Assembly: GCA_002493905.1 (NCBI GenBank)
Contig: DLAJ01000023.1
Coordinates: forward strand, 1-64,000
From: Lachnospiraceae bacterium UBA7050
GTDB lineage: Bacteria > Bacillota > Clostridia > Lachnospirales > Lachnospiraceae
Direction: 5' to 3'
DNA: 64,000 nucleotides
The notes beneath the pieces were generated by a model. The model worked only from the letters and a program-made list of their open reading frames with translations, did no database searches and had not been told where the DNA came from. The stretch's first letter is position 1. Each line of letters begins with the position of its first letter. Positions 24,379 through 32,396 of this stretch are shown in pieces. Made by a program: the position numbers and the translations under genes.

Positions 24379-24484
24379 CATCACGAAGTCAATAATTGCA
24401 TGCGTCCCGAAGGGACACATTTCTATGCAGTTTCGCGGGGCTGCGAGCTGCAAACCTGCAGGCGGCGCTTAAATGGAGGGCATC

Positions 24485-25303
24485 ATGGAACAAAATTTTA
24501 AGGGAACAAACGAATATGTGGCGAGTGAACAGTTGATGGCGAGCGTGAATGTGGCGATTGCATTGCAAAAGCCCCTGCTGATCAAAGGAGAGCCGGGAAC
24601 GGGAAAGACCATGCTGGCGCAGGCGGTTGCCAATGCACTTGGCAAAAAGCTCTATATCTGGAATATTAAATCGACGACGAAGGCGCAGGAGGGGCTGTAT
24701 GTCTACGATACGATCCAGCGTCTGTATGACGGACAGTTCGGCGAGGAGGGTGTGAGCGATATTGCCCGCTATATCAAGCTTGGGAAGCTTGGCGAAGCGT
24801 TTGAGAGCGAAGAGCAGGTGATTCTGCTCATTGATGAGATTGATAAGGCGGATCTGGAATTTCCGAACGATCTCTTATGGGAACTGGACCAGATGGAATT
24901 TTATATTCATGAGACGCGGCGTACTGTGAAGGCAAAGCATCGTCCGATTGTGATCATTACCTCCAATGCGGAAAAGGAACTTCCTGATGCATTTTTAAGA
25001 CGCTGTATTTTTCATTATATAGATTTCCCCGACAAGGAGCTGATGGAGCAGATCGTGCGCACGCATTACCCTGATGTGGAGGAGCAATTACTGGAGCAGG
25101 CAATGCATGTCTTTTATCAGATTCGTACAATGCGCGATATCCGCAAAAAGCCGAGCACATCGGAGCTGATTGACTGGATCAATGCGCTTCAGATCGGCGG
25201 CATCACGGCTGACCGCATCCGAAAAGAGCTGCCTTTTATCGGCGTGATCGTCAAAAAGGACGAGGATTTGGAGACCGTACAGCAGGAGAAAGCTAAGCTG
25301 TAA
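24485..25303 (+). CDS. MoxR-type AAA ATPase
   Basis: 272-aa AAA+ ATPase of the MoxR group. Walker A GEPGTGKTMLAQ (about 35-46), Walker B ILLIDEIDKAD, sensor 1 IIITSNAEKELPDAFLRRC with arginine finger. MoxR ATPases work with von Willebrand A-domain proteins to assemble or insert metal cofactors or remodel complexes; the VWA gene follows after 113 bases. The pair resembles CoxD/CoxE, but no molybdenum CO dehydrogenase genes are nearby. GGAGGG (24476-24481) just before ATG 24485 decides the start. Confidence 0.9.
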   Translation: MEQNFKGTNEYVASEQLMASVNVAIALQKPLLIKGEPGTGKTMLAQAVANALGKKLYIWNIKSTTKAQEGLYVYDTIQRLYDGQFGEEGVSDIARYIKLGKLGEAFESEEQVILLIDEIDKADLEFPNDLLWELDQMEFYIHETRRTVKAKHRPIVIITSNAEKELPDAFLRRCIFHYIDFPDKELMEQIVRTHYPDVEEQLLEQAMHVFYQIRTMRDIRKKPSTSELIDWINALQIGGITADRIRKELPFIGVIVKKDEDLETVQQEKAKL

Positions 25304-25416
25304 CAGGACAGATTATTCGGAAAATAGATCAGAAGGTCTGTAAAGGCACAGATATTGATAGCCGGGCACAGACAGATAATGGCAAAACCGAAAGGATTTC
25401 TGAAACGGAGTAAGAG

Positions 25417-26625
25417 ATGTTTAGTGAATTTTTTTATCAGCTGAGGAAGAACGGACTGGAAGTTTCTCTCGGAGAGTGGCTGACGCTTCAGGAGGCGCTT
25501 ACAAAAGGGCTGCATGAGTCGAGCATGACAGGTTTTTATTATCTTGCCCGTATGATCCTTGTCAAGAGCGAGACCGACTATGATAAATTTGACGTGACGT
25601 TTGAGGAGTGCTTTAAGACGAGAAAGCTGACGCCGGGAATTACCGAGACGATGCTTTCCTGGCTGAATAAAGAAGATATGAACGATCTGTTTCATGAGAT
25701 GAACCGCGATTATATGAATCAGATCGAGGGCGAGGCGATGCACATTGACAAAGAAGACGTCGAAGATACGTTCAAGGACCGCTTAAAAGATCAGGATTCC
25801 GAGCATAACGGAGGGAGCTTCTGGATTGGCACGATGGGCAAGACGCAGTTCGGGAATACGGGTGGAAATATGGGCGGTATCCGTGTCGGCGGAAAGACGG
25901 GCTACCAGTCTGCGTTCGAGGTGGTAGGAGAGCGCAAGTACCGGGATTTCAGAGATGACAGGGTATTGTCCAATCGGCAGTTTCAGCTTGCGTTTAAGCG
26001 GCTCCGTCAGTTTTCAACCAAACTGGATATACCGGAGACCGAGCTTGATATCGACGGCACAGTCGATAAGACATGTAATAATGGGGGATGCCTGCAGATT
26101 GTCATGCAGAAGCCGAGAAAAAATGCGGTCAAGCTTCTTCTGTTAATGGATTCGGGCGGCACGATGATCCCATACAGTTCTCTTTTGAATGAACTGTTTC
26201 AATCTGTCAATAAATCCAACCACTTTAAGGATATGAAGTGCTATTTTTTTCATAACTGCATTTACAGCAAGCTCTACCGGACACCGGAATGTGAGAACGG
26301 GGACTGGATTGATACGGAGTGGATGTTCCGCAATCTGGACAGCGATTATAAGGTTCTGATCGTGGGGGATGCGGCAATGGCGCCGGAGGAACTTTACGCG
26401 AAGGACGGAAATTACCGGGGACCGAATGACGGGCTTTCCGGCTGGGAATGGCTGCAGCTGATGAAACGTCATTATAAAAAGATCGTCTGGATGAACCCGA
26501 AGATGGCGCCGGGCAATGCGCCGTGGCGTGAGGCGGAGACGGCAATCAAAGGGCTGCTTCCCATGTATAAATTGACCGTGAAAGGCTTAAATGACGCTAT
26601 GCAGAAATTGATGCAGACGAAATAA
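25417..26625 (+). CDS. VWA-domain protein, CoxE-like partner of the MoxR ATPase
   Basis: 402-aa cytoplasmic protein. The N-terminal helical part (MFSEFFYQLRKNGLEVSLGEWL...LARMILVKSETDYDKFDVTFEECF) is typical of CoxE-like VWA proteins. The C-terminal VWA-like domain starts near KLLLLMDSGGTMIPYSSL, a MIDAS-like DxGGTM in place of the usual DxSxS, and continues with LIVGDAAMAP. It is probably a substrate adaptor for the MoxR ATPase upstream. Target unknown. Confidence 0.85.
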   Translation: MFSEFFYQLRKNGLEVSLGEWLTLQEALTKGLHESSMTGFYYLARMILVKSETDYDKFDVTFEECFKTRKLTPGITETMLSWLNKEDMNDLFHEMNRDYMNQIEGEAMHIDKEDVEDTFKDRLKDQDSEHNGGSFWIGTMGKTQFGNTGGNMGGIRVGGKTGYQSAFEVVGERKYRDFRDDRVLSNRQFQLAFKRLRQFSTKLDIPETELDIDGTVDKTCNNGGCLQIVMQKPRKNAVKLLLLMDSGGTMIPYSSLLNELFQSVNKSNHFKDMKCYFFHNCIYSKLYRTPECENGDWIDTEWMFRNLDSDYKVLIVGDAAMAPEELYAKDGNYRGPNDGLSGWEWLQLMKRHYKKIVWMNPKMAPGNAPWREAETAIKGLLPMYKLTVKGLNDAMQKLMQTK

Positions 26626-26628
26626 AGG

Positions 26629-26668
26629 ACGCCAAGGCGGCTTTCCATGCTGCCTTGGCGTTTCTTGT
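26629..26668. terminator. Terminator between the VWA gene and the ABC operon
   Basis: ACGCCAAGGC (26629-26638) pairs with GCCTTGGCGT (26652-26661), followed by TTCTTGTTTT. It stands between convergent genes. Confidence 0.82.
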
Positions 26669-26723
26669 TTTGTTTTAGATGATGCCTGAAACTGCGTTCT
26701 GAATCAGAAGCTTCTAACGCTTG

Positions 26724-27746
26724 TTAAAGATAATAATATGGCAGAAAGAACAGGCAGACTGGTCTGAGCGCGGGTATGAAAGTAGTAATATCAACAAACA
26801 CAGGAGTGAAGACCATACATCCTAGCAGATAAAACGGCAGTAAAAACAGAATGACCGTTTTTCTGCGCAGGACCATATAGAGCAGCGAACAGAACAGGAT
26901 TACGAGCAGGGCATATCCGGACAGGCTGAGCAGAGCGTATGCGCCGGTCGGCACTCCTGCAAAAAAAAGACTGAATACTGCGGCAAGTGTCATGAGTAAG
27001 ACCGGGGGAAAGAGTTCTGCAAAAAGCAGAAACTTTCGTCCGTTTTTTGTGACGGCACAATAAATTTGCGCCTCCGCGCTGCCGCAATAATTTAATAAAC
27101 CCAAAAAGCCGCCGAGCAGAATCAGAATACTGCAAAGTCCTTTTAAGACCTGACTGCTTAAGCCGCTTCGGATACCGTGATAGGACGAATAGGAGCCGCT
27201 GTAATCAAATGCAAAAGTGGAACCATTGACCATGTTTTCACGATAGAGAGATTCAATTTCACTCGTAGAAGGATTCTCCAGAACACTGTCAGTAAGCAGA
27301 TAGTCTGTCAGAATCGCAAGCGAATATTCTTCAAACAGTTCGGCATATACCACCTCATTTGATACATCTGCCAGCGTGGTCTCAGCAGAAATCACAAGGT
27401 CGATCAAATCCTGTTTTTTTCCCGTATTTAGTGCATCTACAAGCCCTGCGTGAAATACATAACCGCATTCGGCATCCCCCGTCATGACGGCATGGTAAAG
27501 CGCTTCTTCGGAATCTGCCCGAATAAAGGTAATAACGCCCTCGCGTTCTGTGAGTTTCCGGGTAAGACCGGTGCAGAAAGAATCTTCATTTTCGGCATAG
27601 ACATAAACGCAAAGACCTTGTTCACGGTCTGAACCCAGATGACGGTACGTCAGGGAGAATACCGGAAACAGGAGCAGGAGTGCAAGCACAGCAGGGCGTT
27701 TCAGACACCGTTTGAAATTGAGGAGCATATAGAGAAAAAAGCGCAT
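26724..27746 (-). CDS. ABC-2 type permease (second subunit)
   Basis: 340-aa membrane protein with the ABC-2 layout: one N-terminal membrane segment, an extracytoplasmic domain of about 150 residues, and five or six C-terminal membrane segments, ending LPYYYL. Last gene of the four-gene minus-strand operon. AAGGAG lies ten bases before the ATG. Substrate is unknown. Confidence 0.85.
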   Translation of the reverse strand: MRFFLYMLLNFKRCLKRPAVLALLLLFPVFSLTYRHLGSDREQGLCVYVYAENEDSFCTGLTRKLTEREGVITFIRADSEEALYHAVMTGDAECGYVFHAGLVDALNTGKKQDLIDLVISAETTLADVSNEVVYAELFEEYSLAILTDYLLTDSVLENPSTSEIESLYRENMVNGSTFAFDYSGSYSSYHGIRSGLSSQVLKGLCSILILLGGFLGLLNYCGSAEAQIYCAVTKNGRKFLLFAELFPPVLLMTLAAVFSLFFAGVPTGAYALLSLSGYALLVILFCSLLYMVLRRKTVILFLLPFYLLGCMVFTPVFVDITTFIPALRPVCLFFLPYYYL

Positions 27747-27804
27747 TTGCGGGGACTCCTTTCATTAAATGTTATCTTGCCCGTGCCTTTTAATGTGACT
27801 GCAG

Positions 27805-29040
27805 TCAACCTCGCCGTTTTGCGTGAAAGATGTGTGCAAGACATCCGCCGGAAAGAAAGAAGGCGGCATAGGCGGTAATCGGTAACAGATTATGGATTAT
27901 GGCGTTGTGATCCAAAATCACATGTGCAGGAATGTTCAAAATGGCAAACAGCGTCTGCATCCAATAGCGCACAGGCAGAACGGCCGCGATATGCCTGCAC
28001 CAGACAGGCAGGAACGCATTCGGCACAAAACAGCCGCTCACGAGCATCATGAGAACGGATGAGAAAAACAATAGCAGCATGGCGTGACCGGGCGATGGAA
28101 CCAGTTCATACAGAAAAAAGAAAAAAGCACTGATGCTGAACAGGAGCGCAGCGGAAAGAGCGAGCATGAAAAGGCATTGCTGGAAGGAAAGCAGAAATGT
28201 CCGCGCCAGATAAGGCATAAAGGCAGCAAGGATGAAGAGCAGAATAAGCTGATAGAGAAAGATGCCGCTGATACGTCCTAACAGTACAGTCGGATAGCCG
28301 ATGCCGCAGGCACGCTCTTTTGCGTCGCAGGCGGCATTGCTTTTTCCATAAAAAGATAAATAGCAGATACCGAACAGCAATAAGAACAAAAGGGCGGCGG
28401 AAGCGAGATAGTAGATCAGAACGGATTCTTCACCGGTTGCGTTGGCGTGTATGACATGGAATAAGTCGCCTCTGGAAAGCGCGTAGTTTAAGTTGCGCAG
28501 ATCAAGTTCCATGTAAGCGTCGGACAGCGCGTCCATCTTATCTGCAATGTGATAGAGCGTAGTCATGGTATAAGTGCCGGCCTGCGCGGCGGAAAGTATT
28601 TTTGCACCGGCGGCGGAAAGTTCCTGAAGCAGGATTGCCGCAAGCGCATTCTTTTCGGATAACAGAACATGAACATGAAGATTGGTCCCGTCCATGATGC
28701 CCTCAATCACATTTTTCGGAACAAGCATAACGGCGGCTGCGGAACCGTTCTCCAGAGCGCTGTATGCGTTTTGCTCCGTCATCACCCGGAAAATGAAGTG
28801 CCCGGTACTCTGCATGTCAGAAAGAAAAGAAAGCAGAAGGTTCATCACTTCTGACTGGTCTTCGATCACGACGGCAACCGGAACGGAAACAGAGGTGTCG
28901 GAGGATTCCATTTCTTTTATGGCACAAAAAGCAATTGTACCGGCAAAAACTGCCAGTACAATTGCTCCCAGTAACATCTGCGGACCATGCCGCAGCGCTC
29001 TTTTCAGTTGATAAAAAAGGTAGGTGCCGTGTTGTCGCAT
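27805..29040 (-). CDS. ABC-2 type permease (first subunit)
   Basis: 411-aa membrane protein with the same ABC-2 arrangement as the next gene: N-terminal segment (LLGAIVLAVFAGTIAFCAI), large external domain (about 45-210), six C-terminal hydrophobic segments. SGCFVPNAFLPVWCRHIAAVLPVRYWM is typical of ABC-2 permeases. It and the 340-aa permease probably form a heterodimer with the ATPase at the head of the operon. Confidence 0.87.
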   Translation of the reverse strand: MRQHGTYLFYQLKRALRHGPQMLLGAIVLAVFAGTIAFCAIKEMESSDTSVSVPVAVVIEDQSEVMNLLLSFLSDMQSTGHFIFRVMTEQNAYSALENGSAAAVMLVPKNVIEGIMDGTNLHVHVLLSEKNALAAILLQELSAAGAKILSAAQAGTYTMTTLYHIADKMDALSDAYMELDLRNLNYALSRGDLFHVIHANATGEESVLIYYLASAALLFLLLFGICYLSFYGKSNAACDAKERACGIGYPTVLLGRISGIFLYQLILLFILAAFMPYLARTFLLSFQQCLFMLALSAALLFSISAFFFFLYELVPSPGHAMLLLFFSSVLMMLVSGCFVPNAFLPVWCRHIAAVLPVRYWMQTLFAILNIPAHVILDHNAIIHNLLPITAYAAFFLSGGCLAHIFHAKRRG

Positions 29041-29128
29041 AAATTTTCCTGTCTCAAAAAGCGTAACCGTTCAGCCTTTGACTTCATTGCCGCGCATGAT
29101 GCACACAAAATGTCTGGAGTAAAACAAA

Positions 29129-31438
29129 TTACCAGTTATATTCATCATCGTAAAAGATATCATCATCGTTATAAAGCCCTCCGGCAATAAAGGAGCCGAG
29201 CGGACCGTTTAGCATATTTTCCATTATTTCTTCAGCGAGCACGTTAAAATCATCTTCTGTCATTGTAAAGAGATCATATTTTGTGCCGGACGGTTCTTCA
29301 ACGGAGCCATTCAGCTTAGAAACCGTAGAAGAACCGGAAAGACCAATCGTTAATTCGCCTGCGATGTCAAGTGTAAGGTCTTCCAGGTTGACTGTGAACT
29401 GCTCACCCGGTACCACATCCGTGTAGGAGTAGTCCAGATTCATGGAAAGAATGGACGTATACATTGCGGAAACGGACAGATCCATATGTGCGTCTTTTGT
29501 CTCAGTATCAAATGTAGAGACATACGTTGCATTCGCGACGGAGATGCCGGAGACATCAACAGACATGGTCGTATTTTGTGTCGTAGTCGCACCGGAGGTA
29601 TTCGTCGTGCTCTCAAAGCTGAAGCCGTAAGCATATCCTTCAATATTCATCGTGATATTGCCGGTTACATGGTCGGCTGGATTGTCGCCGAGCCCGGTAA
29701 AATCAATCTGACAGCTGAGCTCTGTCTGAGCGGATTCAATCGGGAGCTCGAAGGAAAAGCGCGCCATGCGTCCTTTGTTATCAACATAAACGTTCATTAC
29801 AAAGTCTTCGCGGGGAAGGATTTCTGCGATTTCCTCATATTCAACCGGTGTGCCGAGCGAGCCTGCATAATCGCAGAACCACCGCAGGAGGTTTTCCATG
29901 GAGTCACGCGGGACAACAATCCGGTAACCCTGACAGGTCTGTGACTTTCCGTTTACCTGTAAATCTTTTTTATCCCCTTCTTCGTAGCGGATGGAATCCA
30001 GAAATTCCTGAAATTCATGAGGAACTTCTACATCTGTTTCCTGAGCGGTCGTAAACAGTTCAAAAAACTGAAAACCGATTGACGGATCGATCGTTGTATC
30101 TAACGCCTCTGCAAGGGGAGAATTGTTGAAATCCGTACCGAAATTGGTGGTCTTAAATTCAATATAGCCATCAAACAGACTCGGGCAGGCGAGCGCAATG
30201 TAATCGTCATAGGCATAGATTTCATAATCGATATAGGAGGTGCCGTCATAAAGGATGCTGCCGCCCCCGGCATAACGCGCCGCATTTAAGTCGATGGCCG
30301 CAGCGGTTGTGAAGCCAAAGCCTTCCAGCATACTGATATCTTCGGCAAGAGAGCCGCTGACTTCATCAATGGTCATATCCATATTGACCTGATAGGAGCT
30401 GTTCTGCGTGAGCATGGACAAATCCTGTGAACCGAGCCAGCCTGCTGCAGTCGATGTGCGTTCCGCAGAAAACGTATTTGACATAGCGGCCGTGACAGCT
30501 TCTTCAGGATTGTGCGGTTTTTTGGATACAAGAAAATAGATTCCAACTGCAATGGCAGCAACGAGCACAACACTGACGATCGGAATCCAGATCATCTTTT
30601 TTGATTTTTTCTTAGGGACTGCTGTGGGCGGAATGGAAGCAGGGTTTACATAATACGGATTCTGATAGCTCTGAGCGCCGCCATACTGAGAAGTCTGATT
30701 CACGCTATTTCCAAACTGCGCATTCGGATTCTGCTGGTAATTCTGATTATTATAGTATTGGGTATCTGACTGGTTTGCGCCTGCGTTGTATCCGGAATTT
30801 CCAGCAGTGCCGGTCATATTCTGAAAGCCCTGCGTAAATCCCTGAGCGCCGTTAAACTGCGCATTTGGGTTCTGCTGATACCCCTGAGCACCGTTAAACT
30901 GCGTATTCGGATTCTGCTGATACCCCTGAGCACCGTTAAACTGCGCATTCGGATTCTGCTGATATCCCTGAGCACCGTTAAACTGCGCATTCGGATTCTG
31001 TTGATACCCCTGAGCACCGTTAAACTGCGCATTCGGATTCTGTTGATACCCCTGGGCACCGTAAAACTGTGCGTTCGGATTCTGCTGATATCCCTGAGCA
31101 CCGTTAAACTGCGCATTCGGATTCTGCTGATAGTTCTGGGCACCGTAAAACTGTGCGTTCGGATTCTGCTGATACCCCTGGGCACTGTTAAACTGTGCGT
31201 TCGGATTCTGCTGATACCCCTGGGCACTGTTAAACTGTGCGTTCGGGTTCTGCTGATAATCCTGTGCCGTCTGCTGTGATTCGGGTGCCGTCTGGGTCAC
31301 AGATACATCTGCTGCGGGTGTATCAGATGCGGTAACCGTGCCGGTCATGTCCGCGCTGCCTGCGGGTTCGGGCGTTGTCTGTCCGGAGCCTGCGTCCACA
31401 GCCTGCACGGGAATTGTTTTTTCTTCTTCTGGATTCAT
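29129..31438 (-). CDS. Membrane protein with ten Q/N-rich 14-residue repeats, in an ABC operon
   Basis: 769 aa. N-terminal part: acidic/Thr-rich leader, then ten near-identical 14-residue repeats (type QGYQQNPNAQFNGA; residues 59-198) and more Q/N/Y-rich sequence to about 270. A basic KKKSKK motif is followed by one membrane segment (about 282-304) and a Ser/Thr-rich external domain of about 460 residues, with a negatively charged end (DDDIFYDDEYNW). The Q/N-rich part would be cytoplasmic, the rest outside. It overlaps the ATPase gene by four bases (ATGA), so is translationally coupled to the transporter. I do not recognise the external domain; it somewhat resembles DUF6583-like repeat proteins. 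Confidence 0.85.
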   Translation of the reverse strand: MNPEEEKTIPVQAVDAGSGQTTPEPAGSADMTGTVTASDTPAADVSVTQTAPESQQTAQDYQQNPNAQFNSAQGYQQNPNAQFNSAQGYQQNPNAQFYGAQNYQQNPNAQFNGAQGYQQNPNAQFYGAQGYQQNPNAQFNGAQGYQQNPNAQFNGAQGYQQNPNAQFNGAQGYQQNPNTQFNGAQGYQQNPNAQFNGAQGFTQGFQNMTGTAGNSGYNAGANQSDTQYYNNQNYQQNPNAQFGNSVNQTSQYGGAQSYQNPYYVNPASIPPTAVPKKKSKKMIWIPIVSVVLVAAIAVGIYFLVSKKPHNPEEAVTAAMSNTFSAERTSTAAGWLGSQDLSMLTQNSSYQVNMDMTIDEVSGSLAEDISMLEGFGFTTAAAIDLNAARYAGGGSILYDGTSYIDYEIYAYDDYIALACPSLFDGYIEFKTTNFGTDFNNSPLAEALDTTIDPSIGFQFFELFTTAQETDVEVPHEFQEFLDSIRYEEGDKKDLQVNGKSQTCQGYRIVVPRDSMENLLRWFCDYAGSLGTPVEYEEIAEILPREDFVMNVYVDNKGRMARFSFELPIESAQTELSCQIDFTGLGDNPADHVTGNITMNIEGYAYGFSFESTTNTSGATTTQNTTMSVDVSGISVANATYVSTFDTETKDAHMDLSVSAMYTSILSMNLDYSYTDVVPGEQFTVNLEDLTLDIAGELTIGLSGSSTVSKLNGSVEEPSGTKYDLFTMTEDDFNVLAEEIMENMLNGPLGSFIAGGLYNDDDIFYDDEYNW
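30845..31264 (-). repeat. Ten 42-bp tandem repeats
   Basis: Ten in-frame 42-bp units encode Q-[GDN]-YQQNPN-[AT]-QF-[NY]-[GS]-A. Units differ by few bases, implying recent expansion; the array could change length by recombination without breaking the frame. Confidence 0.93.
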
Positions 31439-32136
31439 GGTTTTCCCTCCATTTGGTTTGTGGTTTGCTGGATCAGCGCAAGGAGCTGTTCCCCGCGCAG
31501 TGTCGTATCGGTTTGATGAAGCTGTCCGTCATACAAAAGATATAAACGGCTGCACAATACAAGCTCGGTTTCTTCATGAGTTGTAATGAGGACGGTTCCC
31601 CCATTTTTAAGATAAACGGATAGATAAGAGCGGATATCCGCTTTACACGGGAGGTCAAGCGCCGCGGATGGTTCATCCAAAATCAAGATTCCCGGATGAT
31701 TTTGGAGCGCCATTCCGATACTGACGCGTTTTTTCATGCCGCCGGACAGTTTTGCGGCGGGCATGTGCAGAAAATCGGAAATACCCAGTAAATGAAGAAA
31801 TCCTTCTGAAAGCTCCTGTTGAAACTGCCCGGCAGTTCCACGATACCATAGCTTTAAGTTGTCTTTGACTGATAAGTCGGGTATGAGCGGATTATCCTGC
31901 GGCACATATCCCAATACGCCGGATGATGCAAGTTTACTGTTAAGAGGCTTTCCATCATAAAGAATGCTGCCGCCTTTAGGTTTGCGGACGCCTGCGATCA
32001 GAGACAAAAGCGTCGACTTACCGCAGCCGTTTGCACCCAGAAATCCGATACAGTCTCCCTGTCTGATCTCAAGACTGACAGAGCGAAGAATCTTTTTTTT
32101 GTGATAAGAAAAAGAAACATCTTCTATGGAAATCAT
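31435..32136 (-). CDS. ABC transporter ATP-binding protein
   Basis: 233-aa ABC ATPase. Walker A GANGCGKST, Q-loop YVPQDNP, signature LSGGMKKR, Walker B ILILDEPSAALD and H-loop TTHEE are all intact. It heads the minus-strand operon, behind a good promoter, and energises the two ABC-2 permeases. AGAGGAG precedes the ATG. The C-terminus overlaps the repeat-protein gene by four bases. Confidence 0.95.
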   Translation of the reverse strand: MISIEDVSFSYHKKKILRSVSLEIRQGDCIGFLGANGCGKSTLLSLIAGVRKPKGGSILYDGKPLNSKLASSGVLGYVPQDNPLIPDLSVKDNLKLWYRGTAGQFQQELSEGFLHLLGISDFLHMPAAKLSGGMKKRVSIGMALQNHPGILILDEPSAALDLPCKADIRSYLSVYLKNGGTVLITTHEETELVLCSRLYLLYDGQLHQTDTTLRGEQLLALIQQTTNQMEGKP

Positions 32137-32158
32137 ATGCGGCTCCTCTCAAAAAACT

Positions 32159-32187
32159 ATTATAACAAAGAAAAATAAGGATGGCAA
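32159..32187 (-). promoter_or_regulatory. Promoter of the ABC transporter operon
   Basis: On the minus strand TTGCCA (32187-32182), a 17-base spacer and TATAAT (32164-32159), 23-28 bases before the ATPase start codon. Confidence 0.78.
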
Positions 32188-32396
32188 CAATTTAGGAAAA
32201 TTGTGCTTTCTATTGATTTAATATAAAATGAGGGAGATGATAGACAGGGAATCTAAAGTAGGGTTCACTGTTTTATTTCACGAACAAAATTTACAAAATT
32301 TTATGTGATAGCCACTATTATTTTTCTGCACAATACGGTAAAATAGGAAAAAATACCCATGATTAGGAAATAATCATGCAGCAGGAGGATAGCGCG

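Noticed and set aside
30814..31279. Regular repeat array taken at first for a CRISPR
   Set aside because: The units are contiguous 42-bp in-frame coding repeats without unique spacers, and no cas gene is near.
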